A DNA stretch of 64,000 bases from CAWDVH01 sp963805705. GTDB taxonomy: Bacteria > Actinomycetota > Actinomycetes > Streptosporangiales > Streptosporangiaceae. The translations under genes were made by a program, and so were the position numbers. The stretch is from NCBI GenBank assembly GCA_963805705.1, contig CAWDVH010000001.1, forward strand, positions 682,001 through 746,000, read 5' to 3'. Below the pieces are notes generated by a model. It was not told the DNA's origin. It worked only from the letters and a program-made list of their open reading frames with translations, and did not search any database. Below are positions 41,970 to 52,239 of this stretch, one piece after another (positions within the stretch are counted from its first letter, which is position 1; each line of letters begins with the position of its first letter).

Positions 41970-43165
41970 GAAACGACGGCCGCGCGCTCGGCGCGGATGC
42001 CGCCGGGTCCCGCCTCGTGTTTCCTGACGTGCGCCTGGCCAACCTGTCCCGCATCGTCAGGGAAATGCGCCGGGCCGGTCCCCTGACCAGGGCAGACGTA
42101 GCCCGCCGAGCCGGAGTATCGCTACCGACCGCGCACCGCCTGGTTTCTGACCTGGCCGATCTCGGCCTGGTAGAGGAACAGTCTGCGGAACCGGCCAGCA
42201 TCGGGGCCGACCGAGTGCGGCTGGGCCGTCCTCCAGTGGTTACAGCTTTCGCGACGATGCTGCCCTGCTGGCCGGGGTGACGCGGGCAACGAGTCCACCA
42301 GACTGGCGCTGACCACGCTCTCGGGCCGGGTACTCGACTCGGCGGTCCTTCCTTCCGATCGGCTCGGCCGTCAGATCTCCGCCACGCTGGCCGCGAAGAT
42401 CTCCCAGATGCTCGGGCAGCCGGGCTGGCCACCGACCGGCTGGCGGGCGTCGGGGTCGGCATCGCTGCGTGGGTCGACGCCGACGGCATCCTGCGCGATC
42501 CGCCCGTCCACCGGGCCTGGGACGGGCTGGCCCTGCGCGAGTCCCTCAGCGCGAGCCTGGGCTGCGGGGTGGTTATCGCGCAGGACGATCACCTGTCCCC
42601 GATCGCCGAGAGCAGCGACCGCGGCACCTTCCGGGGCGCGTCGTCGCTGCTGGTCCTGGAGATCGGCCGCGGCATCGGCGTCGGCATGACGGTCGACGAC
42701 ACGCCGGTTTCCGGTGCGCGCTGGCGCTTCGGCCTGATCGCCGGCTGGCCGGTGACCGACCCGGTTAGCGGGCAGGTCCGCGCCTGGGCGAATGCCTCGT
42801 CAGTCGCGGCCTGGCCGACCTGTATCACGCGCGGGGCGGGACGGGCGATGTCCATGACGGGGTGTCGCTGGCCGCGGCCGCCCGCCAGGGCGACCTGCGG
42901 GCCCAGTCAGTGATCAGCTGGGCGGCCGCGAGATCGCGACATTGTCACCCGCTTGCAGCAGCTATGTGACCCGCAGGCCATCGTGATCGGTGGCGGCCTG
43001 GCGAGAGCCTACGACCTGTTCGAGCCGATCATGGCCAGCCCGCTTGGGCCCGGCGTGCTCGCAGCATGCAGCGTCCTGCAAGAGCGGGCGGTAGTTGTCG
43101 GGGCCGAGATCGTAGCCGGCTCGTTCGTCGATAGCTGGCTCAGCACGCGACTGGTCCGGGCATGA
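41963..43165 (+). pseudogene. ROK family transcriptional regulator, multiple frameshifts
   Basis: NagC/XylR-type: an N-terminal winged helix (LTRADVARRAGVSLPTAHRLV, about 40-75) before a ROK sugar-kinase-like effector domain. After LGRPPVV a lost base shifts the frame (SFRDDAALLAGV), another near 42275 gives DAGNESTRLALTTLSGRVLD, another near 42420 gives ATDRLAGVGVGIAAWVDADG, then VVIAQDDHLSPIAESS and, last, IVIGGGLARAYDLFEPIM to the stop. Each break fits one missing or extra base with no nonsense changes between. It probably controlled the SDR/ALDH genes in response to a sugar-like ligand. Confidence 0.82.
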
Positions 43166-43261
43166 CTGGATCCCGGTACAGGCTGCCGCTGGACCCACCC
43201 TGCCGCATTGCCTACCGCAGTAATGCCCACAACCGCAGTACGCACCAAGGAGTTGACTGAC

Positions 43262-44687
43262 ATGGCTCAGCTACCTGCCCTCATCGCCGGGCAGCTGGTC
43301 GGGACAGCAGCAGAGGTAGCCGTCGAGGATCCCTCCACCGGCGCGGTGATGGCTGTCACCGCTGACTGCGGCCCGGCCGAGATCGATCAGGCGGTCCGCG
43401 CAGCTGCCGAGGCAGGCCGGTCCTGGCGGCGGGTGGCGGTTCCCGACCGCGCCCGGCTGCTGCGCCGCCTGTCAGCCCTGATCGAGCGCGACCAGGAGAG
43501 CCTCGGCCGGCTGGAGAGCCAGCAGACGGGCAAGCCGCTGCGCCAAGGGCTGCGCGACGCCGAGATCACCGTGCGGTATTTCGACTTCTACGCGAGCGCC
43601 ATCGAGACCTTCTACGGCACGATGTTCTCGCTGGACGATCACACCACCGTCCAGACGCAATGGGAGCCACACGGCGTCACCGCTCATATCATCCCGTGGA
43701 ATTACCCCCTGCAGATCCTCGGCCGCTCCATCGCGCCGGCCCTGGCCACTGGGAACTGCACGGTGCTCAAGCCGGCTGAGGAGGCACCGCTCACCGCCGT
43801 AAAGATCGCTGATCTCGCCCTGGAGGCCGGCTTCCCGGCGGGGGCAGTCAATGTCGTGACCGGATTCGGGGAGTCCGCGGGCGCGGCCCTGACCGCGCAC
43901 CCCGGTGTGGATCACATCTCCTTCACCGGCTCGGTGGAGGTCGGCCGCCTGATCAGTCACGCGGCGGCCGAGCGCCTGATTCCGGTGACGATGGAACTGG
44001 GCGGCAAGTCGCCGAACATCGTGTTCGCTGACGCGGATCTGGACCGTGCGGTGCCAGTCATCGTCAACGCGATCCTGCAGAACGCGGGCCAGACCTGCTC
44101 GGCCGGTCGCGGCTGCTCGTCGAGGACAGCGTGCACGACGTGGTCGTGAAGCGGCTGGCCGAGATCTTCGCCGGGGTGGACATCGGCCCGGCGCTCGACG
44201 ACCCGACCCTCGGCCCGCTGATCTCCGCTGCCCAGCGCGACCAGGTCAGCGCCTACGTGAGCGCGAGCGACCGGGGCGGCAAGATCCGTTATGGCGGTGA
44301 GCCGCTGGCCGGCGGACGGTTCGGCGGGGGGTTCTTCTTCCAGCCGACGCTGGTCGACGATGTCGATGCGGGAAGCACTATCTTCCGCGAAGAGGTCTTC
44401 GGGCCAGTCCGACGGTGACCCGCTTCAGCGGTGTCGACGAGGCGATCGGCCTGGCCAACGGAACCGACTACGGCCTGGTCGCCGGCGTATGGACGGCGAA
44501 CCTCAGCACCGCCCAGCGCATGATCCGCGACGTGGTGTCCGGTCAGGTGTTCGTGAACACCTACGGCGCCTCGGGCGGAGTGGAGCTTCCCTTCGGCGGA
44601 TTCAAGCGGTCGGGCTTCGGTCGGGAGAAAGGCGCCGAGGGACTGCGAGGATTTGCCCAGGTCAAGACGGCTGTCATCGCATCATGA
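43262..44687 (+). pseudogene. aldehyde dehydrogenase (NAD(P)+), two frameshifts
   Basis: About 475 aa when joined. HIIPWNYPLQIL has the active-site Asn, VTMELGGKSPNIVFADADL the general-base Glu, and QNAGQTCSAG the catalytic Cys. Just after it (about 44105-44115) the frame slips and RLLVEDSVHDVVVKRLAEIF continues; near 44405 a second slip gives TVTRFSGVDEAIGLANGTDYGLVAGVW to PFGGFKRSGFGREKG. It resembles betaine-aldehyde / gamma-aminobutyraldehyde-type ALDHs. The ATG at 43262 follows a 96-nt gap after the ROK gene. Confidence 0.85.
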
Positions 44688-45909
44688 CCGGCCTGGCGGG
44701 GATCCGGACGACCACTCGCGCGGGAACCACGGGGGACACTCGAGCCTCCGCATCTGCGCCGTCCGCGGCTGGGACTGTGACTGCGCCGCCGGTCCCCCTG
44801 GACTCCACGGCCGCGCTTCCCCGGCCCGTTGAGGATGACCGGCTGGACACTCCGGCGATGCTGATCGACCTGGACGTCGCGGAGGCGAACATCGCCAAGA
44901 TGGCCGCGTTCGCCGAGCGCGCCGGGCTGTGCCTGCGGCCGCACATAAAGACGCACAAGAGCGTCGCGATGGCCCGCCGCCAGCTGGCCGCGGGCGCCGC
45001 AGGCTTGTGCGTGGCCACAGTGACGGAGGCCGCAGCGATGGCCGCAGCCGGGCTGAGAGACCTGACCCTGGCCTATCCCGTGGTGGGACAGCGCAAGCTC
45101 GAGCGACTCGCCGAGGTGTGCCGCATCGCCGACGTCCGCTGGTGGCCGACTCCGCGGAGGTCGCCGATGGCCACCGCGGCCTGGCCCGGCAGGTCGGCCG
45201 GGAGCTCAGCGTCCTGATCGAGGTGGACACCGGCATGCACCGGGTCGGGACGGCACCGCAGCGGGTAAGCGGGCTGGCCCGCCATATCGGGCAGTCCGGC
45301 GGGCTGCGATTTCGGGGAATCCTCACGCACGCCGGCCATGCGCATGACGTGACCAGTCAGCTCGGCATCGAGCACGTGGCCCGCCAGGAGGCAGCGGTCA
45401 TGGGCAGCCTGCGGGAGGAACTGGAGCAGGCCGGCCATGAGGTCGACGTCGTCTCGGCCGGATCGACACTGACCGCGCGGTACCTCAGCGCGGCGGACGG
45501 CATCACCGAGATCCGCCCCGGCACCTATATCTATAACGACCTGCGCACCCTCGGCTGCTGGTCCTGCACGCTCGATGAGATCGCCGCGACCATGCTGGCC
45601 ACCGTGGTCAGCGCCGACGGGGAGCGGGCCGCCGTCGATGCCGGCAATAAGACCCTGACCAGCACCACCGATCCGGCTTACGGCTCAGGGCATCTGACCG
45701 GGCGACCGGACAGCGCCTTCACCAGGGTCTCTGAGGAGCACGGCGTTCTCGCGGTTCCCGGTAAGCCGGACCTGCGGGTCGGCGACCGCGTGCAGATCCT
45801 GCCCGTGCACGCGTGCGTCTGGACCGACCTGCAGCCGGAGATCTATGGCATCCGGCAGGGGCAGATCGTCGAGCGAATCCGCATCGACGCGTTCCGGCAC
45901 AGCCTGTGA
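44684..45909 (+). pseudogene. D-threonine aldolase / D-hydroxyaspartate dehydratase-type PLP enzyme, one frameshift
   Basis: Fold-type III PLP enzyme. DTPAMLIDLDVAEANIAKM then LRPHIKTHKSVAMARRQL, whose first Lys binds PLP. Near 45140 the frame shifts to LVADSAEVADGHRGLARQVG, followed by VLIEVDTGMHRVGT, GITEIRPGTYIYNDLRTLG and, close to the end, VHACVWTDLQ, the His/Cys metal site of D-threonine aldolases and D-serine/D-threo-3-hydroxyaspartate dehydratases. It would cleave or dehydrate a D-beta-hydroxy-amino acid. The start overlaps the ALDH stop by ATGA; the first 40 residues are a low-complexity extension. Confidence 0.83.
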
Positions 45910-45929
45910 GCCGCCAGCGGCCGCCGCGG

Positions 45930-46905
45930 CTAGGAGCCGAACGCAAACGGCCTGGCGGCGTTCTGCGCCTCGGCGAGAGTCAGTACGAGCGCCGTGGCCG
46001 CCGCATCCACCACCTGCCGAGCCGACCGAGTCGATAGACAATGGCCGGTCCCGGCAGGCATCCAGCTGTCCGGCCAGCATCTCGCCGATTCCGCGCAGCG
46101 GGAGCGAGCGGCAGGGTCCGGCAGATAGGCGCACTCACCCACCGAGAAAGCCTCGGCGAGAACATCGGCTACCACTGCGGCATCATCGAGCACTCCGGCG
46201 TCAAGCTCCCGCTTGCCGCGCGTGTCCGCCCCCATGGCCAGGACCAGCGCGCCCGGAGCCAGGCTGCCTGCCTGCAGCAGCGGCTCCCGCGATGGCGTGG
46301 CGGTGATCACGATGTCGGCGCCGGCCGCCGCGTCGCCGGGTGCGGCGCACACCGTGACCGGCCCGCTCAGCTGCGCGCTGAGCTGCGCGGCGGCCTGCTC
46401 GGCGTGCTCGCGATTCCGGCTCCACAGCCGGACGTCATTCACCTCAAGGACATTGCGGAGTGCCGCCAGCGACTGGCGGGCCACCGGCCCGGCTCCGATG
46501 ACCGCCACGCTGCGGCGACCAGGCCGACTCAGGTGGCGGGCGGCGACTGCCGCGATCGCGGCGGTGCGCATGGCGGTGATGTCCGCCGAGTCGAGGATGG
46601 CGCGCAGGGTGTATCCGACCGGGTCGAAGGCCAGAATGACACCGGCTGAGCGGCCGGTGTTCGGGGCGCATGTTCGCTTTCACCGAGAGCATCGGCGGCT
46701 CGGGCAGGGCACCCGATTTCAGGTGCAGCGATGCGCCCGGAACGTGCAGCTGGCCGGCCTGCGCCGCCGCACCATCGCTCGTCGCGAGCGTGATCAGTGC
46801 CTGCTCGGTGGCTTCGATCAGCTCAGGCCAGCGCAGCAGCGCGCGGACTTCCGATCGGGTCAGCAGCAGGACGGGACCGGGGACGGTCCGGGCGGTCTGG
46901 GCCAC
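45930..46905 (-). pseudogene. ornithine cyclodeaminase / mu-crystallin family, at least three frameshifts
   Basis: From the GTG at 46905: LLLTRSEVRALLRWPELIEATEQAL, HLKSGALPEPPMLSVKANMRP. An extra C near 46660 shifts the frame, which resumes after a few codons with SADITAMRTAAIAAVAARHL and the NAD-binding loop SVAVIGAGPVARQSLAAL, then DIVITATPSREPLL, LDDAAVVADVLAEA. Two further slips near 46095 and 46015 bracket EMLAGQLDACRDRPLSIDSVG. Family members include ornithine cyclodeaminase, alanine dehydrogenase and L-hydroxyproline-related ketimine reductases. It is opposite in direction to the ALDH/PLP genes and divergent from the next gene. Confidence 0.82.
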
Positions 46906-46969
46906 CGATCCATTATCGGTCCAAGCGCACCGGGCCCTGTCACCACGCCAGAAAGGAACTGAGAGGAAC

Positions 46970-47506
46970 ATGGTCGATCTCAGGCGAGCAGGCACCATCA
47001 GCTGGGGGGGCTACGTACGCCAGGCCTTCCTGTTCGAGGACATCGGCGTCACCCTGCAGCAGTGGATGGAGCGCGCGGAAGACGGAGATGAGATTGGCGT
47101 CCGGGTGGAGATACAGCACCTGGCGGTGGAGCAGCCGGCCGATACCGCAAGCGAATTTGCGGCCAAGGTGATGACGCTATCCCGGCCCATCTGGCGTGCG
47201 GACATATTCACGCTGACGTCCAGCGATCCGGGTAATTTCGACCGGGCTCACTACCATCCGCACTTCGACGGCAGCCAGCCATGCGACCGGGCGTGGGATC
47301 AGCTCCTGACCCAGGATCCGTTTGCCTGGCTGAGCGACCAGCTCGCGAGCGTTCCGGAGATTCTGGAGCAAGCGGGCGCAGCTGACCTGGCGGGTAGCAG
47401 CGACCCCGCCCGGGTGGCTGACATGGCGCCGGCGATCGCTCAGATCGCGGAGCTCCTCATGACCCAGGCGCGAGAAGCCGACACCGGATCGATACCCCTC
47501 ACCTGA
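46970..47506 (+). CDS. hypothetical protein in the catabolic island
   Basis: 178 aa, not recognised. RRAGTISWGGYVRQAFLFED, a middle section VRVEIQHLAVEQPADTASEF, and a histidine-rich DRAHYHPHFDGSQPCDRAWDQ, followed by a helical C-terminus (DPFAWLSDQLASVPEILEQA). There is no signal peptide or membrane helix. The His cluster could bind a metal. GAGAGG at ideal spacing supports the ATG at 46970. Unlike most neighbours the frame is intact throughout. It lies alone between divergent OCD and convergent FadR-type genes. Confidence 0.72.
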   Translation: MVDLRRAGTISWGGYVRQAFLFEDIGVTLQQWMERAEDGDEIGVRVEIQHLAVEQPADTASEFAAKVMTLSRPIWRADIFTLTSSDPGNFDRAHYHPHFDGSQPCDRAWDQLLTQDPFAWLSDQLASVPEILEQAGAADLAGSSDPARVADMAPAIAQIAELLMTQAREADTGSIPLT

Positions 47507-47548
47507 GCGCGCAGGCGCGCTGGCTGCTCTCGCGCACTGGCCGCGTGG

Positions 47549-48353
47549 TCATTCCTGGTCGTGGACGGTCTGTTCGCGCTGCGCGAAGTTGATGTGCGAC
47601 TCCATCGCGGCGCGCGCCGAGGCGGTGTCGCCGGCCACGATCGCATCGGAGATCTTCTTGTGCTGAAAGGCCACCTCGCAGCCGCTCCGCCGGGCCCAGG
47701 CGCACCTCCGTCCAGCTCGATGCGACGTAGACATGCACCTGCCGGATGATCTGGCGAAGCGCCAGGTTCCCGGCGATCTGGGCGAGCAGGTCGTGGAAGT
47801 CGCGGTCGGTCTCGAGGAACTGCCGCAGCGGCGTCTGCGGGTTCCCCGCTTCCGCGACGAGCGTGCCCGCCTTCTCCGAGATCGACTGGCGCTGCGCCGC
47901 GGTGGCAGTCGACGCAGCCATCTCAGCCGCGGCGCACTCAAGTATGCGGCGCACCTCGTACACATCGCGCCGGATCTGCTCACCCCGGCCGACCGCCTCG
48001 AGGGTGCTCATCACCAGCGGTGACAGGACGTCCCAGTCACTCTCCTCGCGGACCACCGTGCCTTTGCCGTGCAGCACCTGGACGACACCAACCGAGGCCA
48101 GGATCTGGAGCGCATCCCTGACCGCCGACCGGCTGACGCCAAAGACCTCTGCGAGCTCCGCCTCGGCGGGCAGGAACGATCCGGGGGCGACCGCACCGCC
48201 CGCTACCTGGCGCAAAGTGAGCGACGCCACCTGCTCGCCGAGCCGCCCGCTGGCCACGAGCGGCTGCCCGACAAAGGCGTCCGCCGCCGTGAACGCCTCC
48301 GTCGAGGCGCGGCTTTCCGCGACGCGAGACCCGGCGGGCTTGCGAGCTGCCAT
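47549..48353 (-). pseudogene. GntR/FadR-type regulator (FCD domain), one frameshift
   Basis: The N-terminal winged helix (about 45-110) reads GSFLPAEAELAEVFGVSRSAVRDALQILASVGVV with the wing LHGKGTVVREE. The FCD effector domain follows: VYEVRRILECAAAEMAA, FLETDRDFHDLLAQIAGN, LALRQIIRQVHVYV. Near 47690 a one-base shift occurs and EVAFQHKKISDAIVAGDTASARAAMESHI, the last FCD helix with its metal/ligand His, is in the other frame. The start ATG at 48353 has GGAAGG upstream. It is divergent from the APC permease operon and probably represses it. Confidence 0.87.
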
Positions 48354-48606
48354 TCTCAGCCTTCCTGCCACGATCAAGAAGCGGTCCTCCGCGGGCTTGC
48401 GCTAGCCGTAGCGGCAGTCAGGCTTAGTCCCCGGACTGCCGGGCGCCGGTATGTCGTAAACGATAAGGGATGGCTCGCGGCCTGCGTCGGCCCCGGCTCG
48501 GCTCGTCGCGCGGGGGCTGGCCGTCGCCGCCCTACCCTGGGGGATCGACTAGCCATGACCCATCCGTTTCGCTGTTTATTTCATCAGACATCAGACATCG
48601 AATCAC

Positions 48607-48645
48607 TTGACATCCGATCTCTCAATGTTAGCGTCAAAAATGTCA
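48607..48645 (+). promoter_or_regulatory. promoter of the APC permease operon with inverted repeat
   Basis: TTGACA (48607-48612) and TAGCGT (48629-48634), 16-bp spacer. TGACAT (48608-48613) and ATGTCA (48640-48645) form an inverted repeat bracketing the -10, and TCAGACA is repeated in tandem just upstream (about 48584-48597). The 351-bp gap between the divergent FadR-type and permease genes holds nothing else I can call. Confidence 0.5.
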
Positions 48646-48704
48646 TCGGCTGCGCGCCGCTGAAGTCGGGGCCACCGAACACCCTGGATGGAAAGGAAGC
48701 GCTG

Positions 48705-50215
48705 ATGGCTGATTCCGCGCAGAGTAAGCCTGCTCAGCCTCGAACTGGCGCGGCCTACGGGGAACTGCGGCGCAACGCGATGGGCCTGCCGAGCGCCTTC
48801 GCGATGTCGGTCGCGTTCCTGTCGCCCACGATCGGCATCGTCTTCATCTCGGCACTGCTCGCCTCAGTCGCAGGCGCGGCGGCACCGCTGGCCTTCATCC
48901 TGGGCTCGCTGGCCATGGCCTGCACGGCCTACTCCCTCGCGCAGTACGCGGGACGCATCCCCTCGGCCGGGCTGCTCTACAGCGGCGTCGCCAGGACCTT
49001 CGGGACGAGCACCGGATTCGTCATGGGCGTCGTGCTGATGGTTGCCTACCTGGTCGTCAGCCCGCTGAACACCGACCTGTTCGGCGGTTTCGTCAGCCCC
49101 ATCATCCAGAACTGGACGGGACTGAGCATCCCGTGGTGGGTGCTGGTGATCTTCATCAATCTCGTGGCCGCGGTCCTGGCCTGGTACTCGGTGCACCGCT
49201 CCATGCAGTTCGACCTGGCCCTGCTGACCGGCGAGGTCCTGATCGTCGGCACCCTGCTGGTGGTCGCCATCGTGCACGCGGGCGTCTCCGGCCAGGATCC
49301 ATCGGCTTTCACGCCGTCGGCGTCTCCGACCGGCTGGCACGGCGTCAGCCTGGCCTTCGTGTTCACGGTGTTCGCCTTCTTCGGCTGGGAATCGTCGACC
49401 ACCATCGCCGAGGAACTCCACCTGCCGCGGCGGTCCGTCCCGATTGCCTTGATCGGATCGGTGCTGCTGGCCGGGGCCTGGTTCGTGTTCGGCACGTACG
49501 CGGTAACGGTCGGCTACGGCCACTCCGCGATCGGCGCGCTCGCCGGGTCGTCGAACCCGGTGAACACGCTCGCGCAGCGTCTGATCGGCGGCTGGTACGT
49601 CACGCTCACCGACCTGGCGGCGATCTCGGCCCTGGTCGGCGTCATCATCGCGATCCACAACGCGAACTTCCGGCTGCTGTACTCGATGGGCCGGGAGAAG
49701 GTGCTGCCGCGATCGCTGTCGAGGACACATCGCAAGTACCGGACACCGCATTACGCGATCATCGCCTTCACTGCCTTCGGAATCATCTCGGGTCTGTTCT
49801 TCGGGCTGCTCTGGGGACCGGTGCCCGCATTCGGCTACCTGGGCTACTTCTCCGGGCTGTTCATCGCGGTCGTCTACTTCATGGCCGACATCGGCATCAT
49901 CTTCTACATGTGGCGCAAGGCCAGGGACGAGTTCTCCTGGCTCAAGCACGCCCTGATCCCCGGCATCGGCGGAATCGTGATGCTCTTCGCCCTCTACAAG
50001 ACCGTCGACCCGCTGCCCACCGGGGTGGACCATTGGATGCCCTTCATCTTCGCGGGCATCGTCATCCTGGCGATTATCGCCGCGCTGGTGATCAAGCGCC
50101 GCAACCCCGAGCGGCTGAGCATGCTCGGCCAGGTCGTCTTCGTGGAGTCGGAGAAGGCACGTCCCGAGTCACTGGTCGCCGAGGCGAGCTGGCGACGAGC
50201 CCGATTACCAGCTGA
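48705..50215 (+). CDS. APC family amino acid permease
   Basis: About 500 aa, 12 membrane helices. GLPSAFAMSVAFLSPTIGIVFI is helix 1 with the unwound Gly-rich substrate site; FVFTVFAFFGWESSTTIAEELHLPRRSVPIALIGS is helix 6 and the conserved loop, and AIHNANFRLLYSMGREKVLPRSL the helix 8 region of the amino acid / polyamine / GABA branch. It imports an amino acid or amine for the island's enzymes. The start ATG has GGAAAGGAAG upstream. The 3' end is unsure: the same frame stays open into the SDR that follows. I take the stop in the adjacent frame at 50215, assuming an indel near 50190. Confidence 0.82.
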
Positions 50216-50294
50216 ACCCCCACTCCCATCCAGCGGCTCCCATCCAGCTCTGCTCGATCGAGCGGCGACTGCCGAGAGGGTCAGGTCATTGTCA

Positions 50295-51066
50295 ATGCCG
50301 AAGCTCGAAGGGCGGGTGGGCCTGCTGACGGGCACGGCTACCGGGATCGGGCGGGCCGGGGCGGCGCTGTTCGCGAGCGAGGGCGCCGCCCTGGTCACGA
50401 TGGACACCAACCAGGAGGAGGGAGGCCGCACGGTCGCGGGCATCGAGAAAGCGGGCGGGCGGGCCGTCTTTGTCCACGGGGACGTCTCGCAGCCCGAAGA
50501 CGTGCGGCGAGCTGTCGCGACGGCGATCGAGGAGTACGGGAAGCTTGACCTGGTCTGGAGCAATGCCGGGATAGGCGTCTTCAAGACAGTGCCGGAGACC
50601 GACATCGATGAGTGGGATCACATCATCGGAGTCAATCTCAAGGGCGCCTACCTGGTGGGTAAGTACGCGATCCCCGAGCTCATCAAGGTCGGCGGGGGGA
50701 CCGTGGTGATTACCGGCTCGGTGAACTCCTTCGTCGCCGACCGGCAGTGGGCTGCGTACTGCGCGACCAAGGGCGGCGTCCTGATGCTGGCCAAGGCCAT
50801 GGCGCTGGACCACGCGGCCGACCATGTGCGAGTCAACTGCGTATGCCCCGCGTCGGTGGACACCGGCCTGCAGGAAAGCTGGCTCCGGGCCCGTTCCCGC
50901 CTGCCCTATGAGCAGGCCGTGGCCGCGGACCAGGCGGCGCACCCGCTGGGACGTTACGCCACGCCGGAGGAGGTCGCGCGCACCGGCGCTCTTCCTGTCC
51001 TGCGGCGACTCCGGCTTTACCACTGGCTCGGCCATCATGGTGGACGGAGGACTCACTGCCCAGTAG
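50295..51066 (+). pseudogene. short-chain dehydrogenase/reductase, one frameshift
   Basis: MPKLEGRVGLLTGTATGIGRAGAALF is the TGxxxGxG cofactor site, TMDTNQEEGGRTV the beta2 acidic end favouring NAD, LVWSNAGIGVFKTVPE the NAG motif, VITGSVNSF the catalytic Ser strand, and YCATKGG the YxxxK. Near 50985 the frame slips by one; ALFLSCGDSGFTTGSAIMVDGG completes the fold to the stop at 51066. A TTG two codons upstream (50289), spaced better from GAGAGGG, is an alternative start. It is a second dehydrogenase of the island, downstream of the permease and apparently fused to it by reading frame. Confidence 0.85.
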
Positions 51067-51117
51067 CCCGCGGCGGAGCGCGCACGGCACCGCGATCGAC
51101 GATGGAGGTGGCACCGG

Positions 51118-52239
51118 TTGGCTGACATCGCGAAGATCGAGGTCATCGCGGCCGGGCCCGACGTCCCCCGTACCACTTGGGCGAGCATGGACCCGCAGTT
51201 CATGGCGCTCAATATCGTGCGGATACGGGATACAGACGGAGCCGAGGGCGTCGGGGCCAGCGAGAACTACGCATCCGGCGGCTTTGACTTGTCGACGTAT
51301 GAGGCGATCCGCGCGCTGGCCCCGAGGATCCTCGGCCAGGAGGCCCTTGATCGCGAAGCCAGATGGCGCGACCTGCAGACGCTCGTTCTTCCGGCTGCGC
51401 CAGGGGCGATCGGCGCGATCGACATCGCCCTGTGGGACCTGGCCGCCACGAGGGCCGGGCTGCCGGTCTATCAGCTGCTCGGCGGTGCCCGCAGCGAGCC
51501 TGCCCGCCTACGCGTCGACGCCGCAGCTGCCGGATGTTCCGGCCTACCTGGAGCATGTCCGCGACCTGGCCGGCGATGGGCTACCAGGCCATAAAGTTTC
51601 ACGCGTGGAACGTGCCCAGCCGGGACCTGGAAATGCTGCGCGCGGTGTTCCGCGGAATTTGGGGACTCGGGCCTGACCTTCATGCACGACGCCGAGAACC
51701 GCTACGACCGGGTCGCGGGCCTGCGGGTAGCGCGCGAGCTTGAGGAGATGGACTTCCGCTGGTTCGAGGCGCCGTACGTGGACTATGACCTGGCGGCCTA
51801 TGCGGAACTGCGCCGCCGGGTGGGCGATTCCCATCCTGCCGCACGGCCTGTGGCTCAGCGACTCTGCGGAGAGTACCGGCATGCCCTCCAACTCGAGCCG
51901 TGGGACGCGGTGCGGTTCGATGTAACCAATGTCGGAGGATTCACCCCAGCCCGGAAGATCACTGCGCTGGCCGAGGCGTTCGGACTGCCCGTGGAGCCGC
52001 AAAGCTGGGGATACAGCTTCATTCAGATGCCGAACCTGCACCTCGGGCTGTCGTGCGCCGGATCCGGCTATTTCGAGTCGCCGGTGCCCTATGAGCCGTA
52101 CGAATTCGGTGTCGGGAACCCGATCCGCCCAGACGAAGCCGGGATGGTGGCCGCTCCGCGGGCAGCCGGACTCGGACTGGACATCAACTGGGACCAGATC
52201 ATGCCGGCTGTGCTGAAGAGAGACTCCTGTGTCGCCTGA
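51118..52239 (+). pseudogene. mandelate racemase / muconate lactonizing (enolase superfamily) enzyme, several frameshifts
   Basis: TTG start at 51118 with GGAGGTG seven bases upstream. The capping domain reads MALNIVRIRDTDGAEGVGASENYASGG and IDIALWDLAATRAGLPVYQLLGG. After about 51500 the frame slips three or four times: LPAYASTPQLPDVPAYLEHV, GYQAIKFHAWN (KxK-like position reduced to a single Lys), FMHDAENRYDRVAGLRVARELEE with the first metal Asp, DFRWFEAPYVDYD with the Glu ligand, then FDVTNVGGFTPARKITALAEAFGLPVEPQSWGYS. It probably dehydrates or epimerises a sugar acid or hydroxy-acid. Confidence 0.82.
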
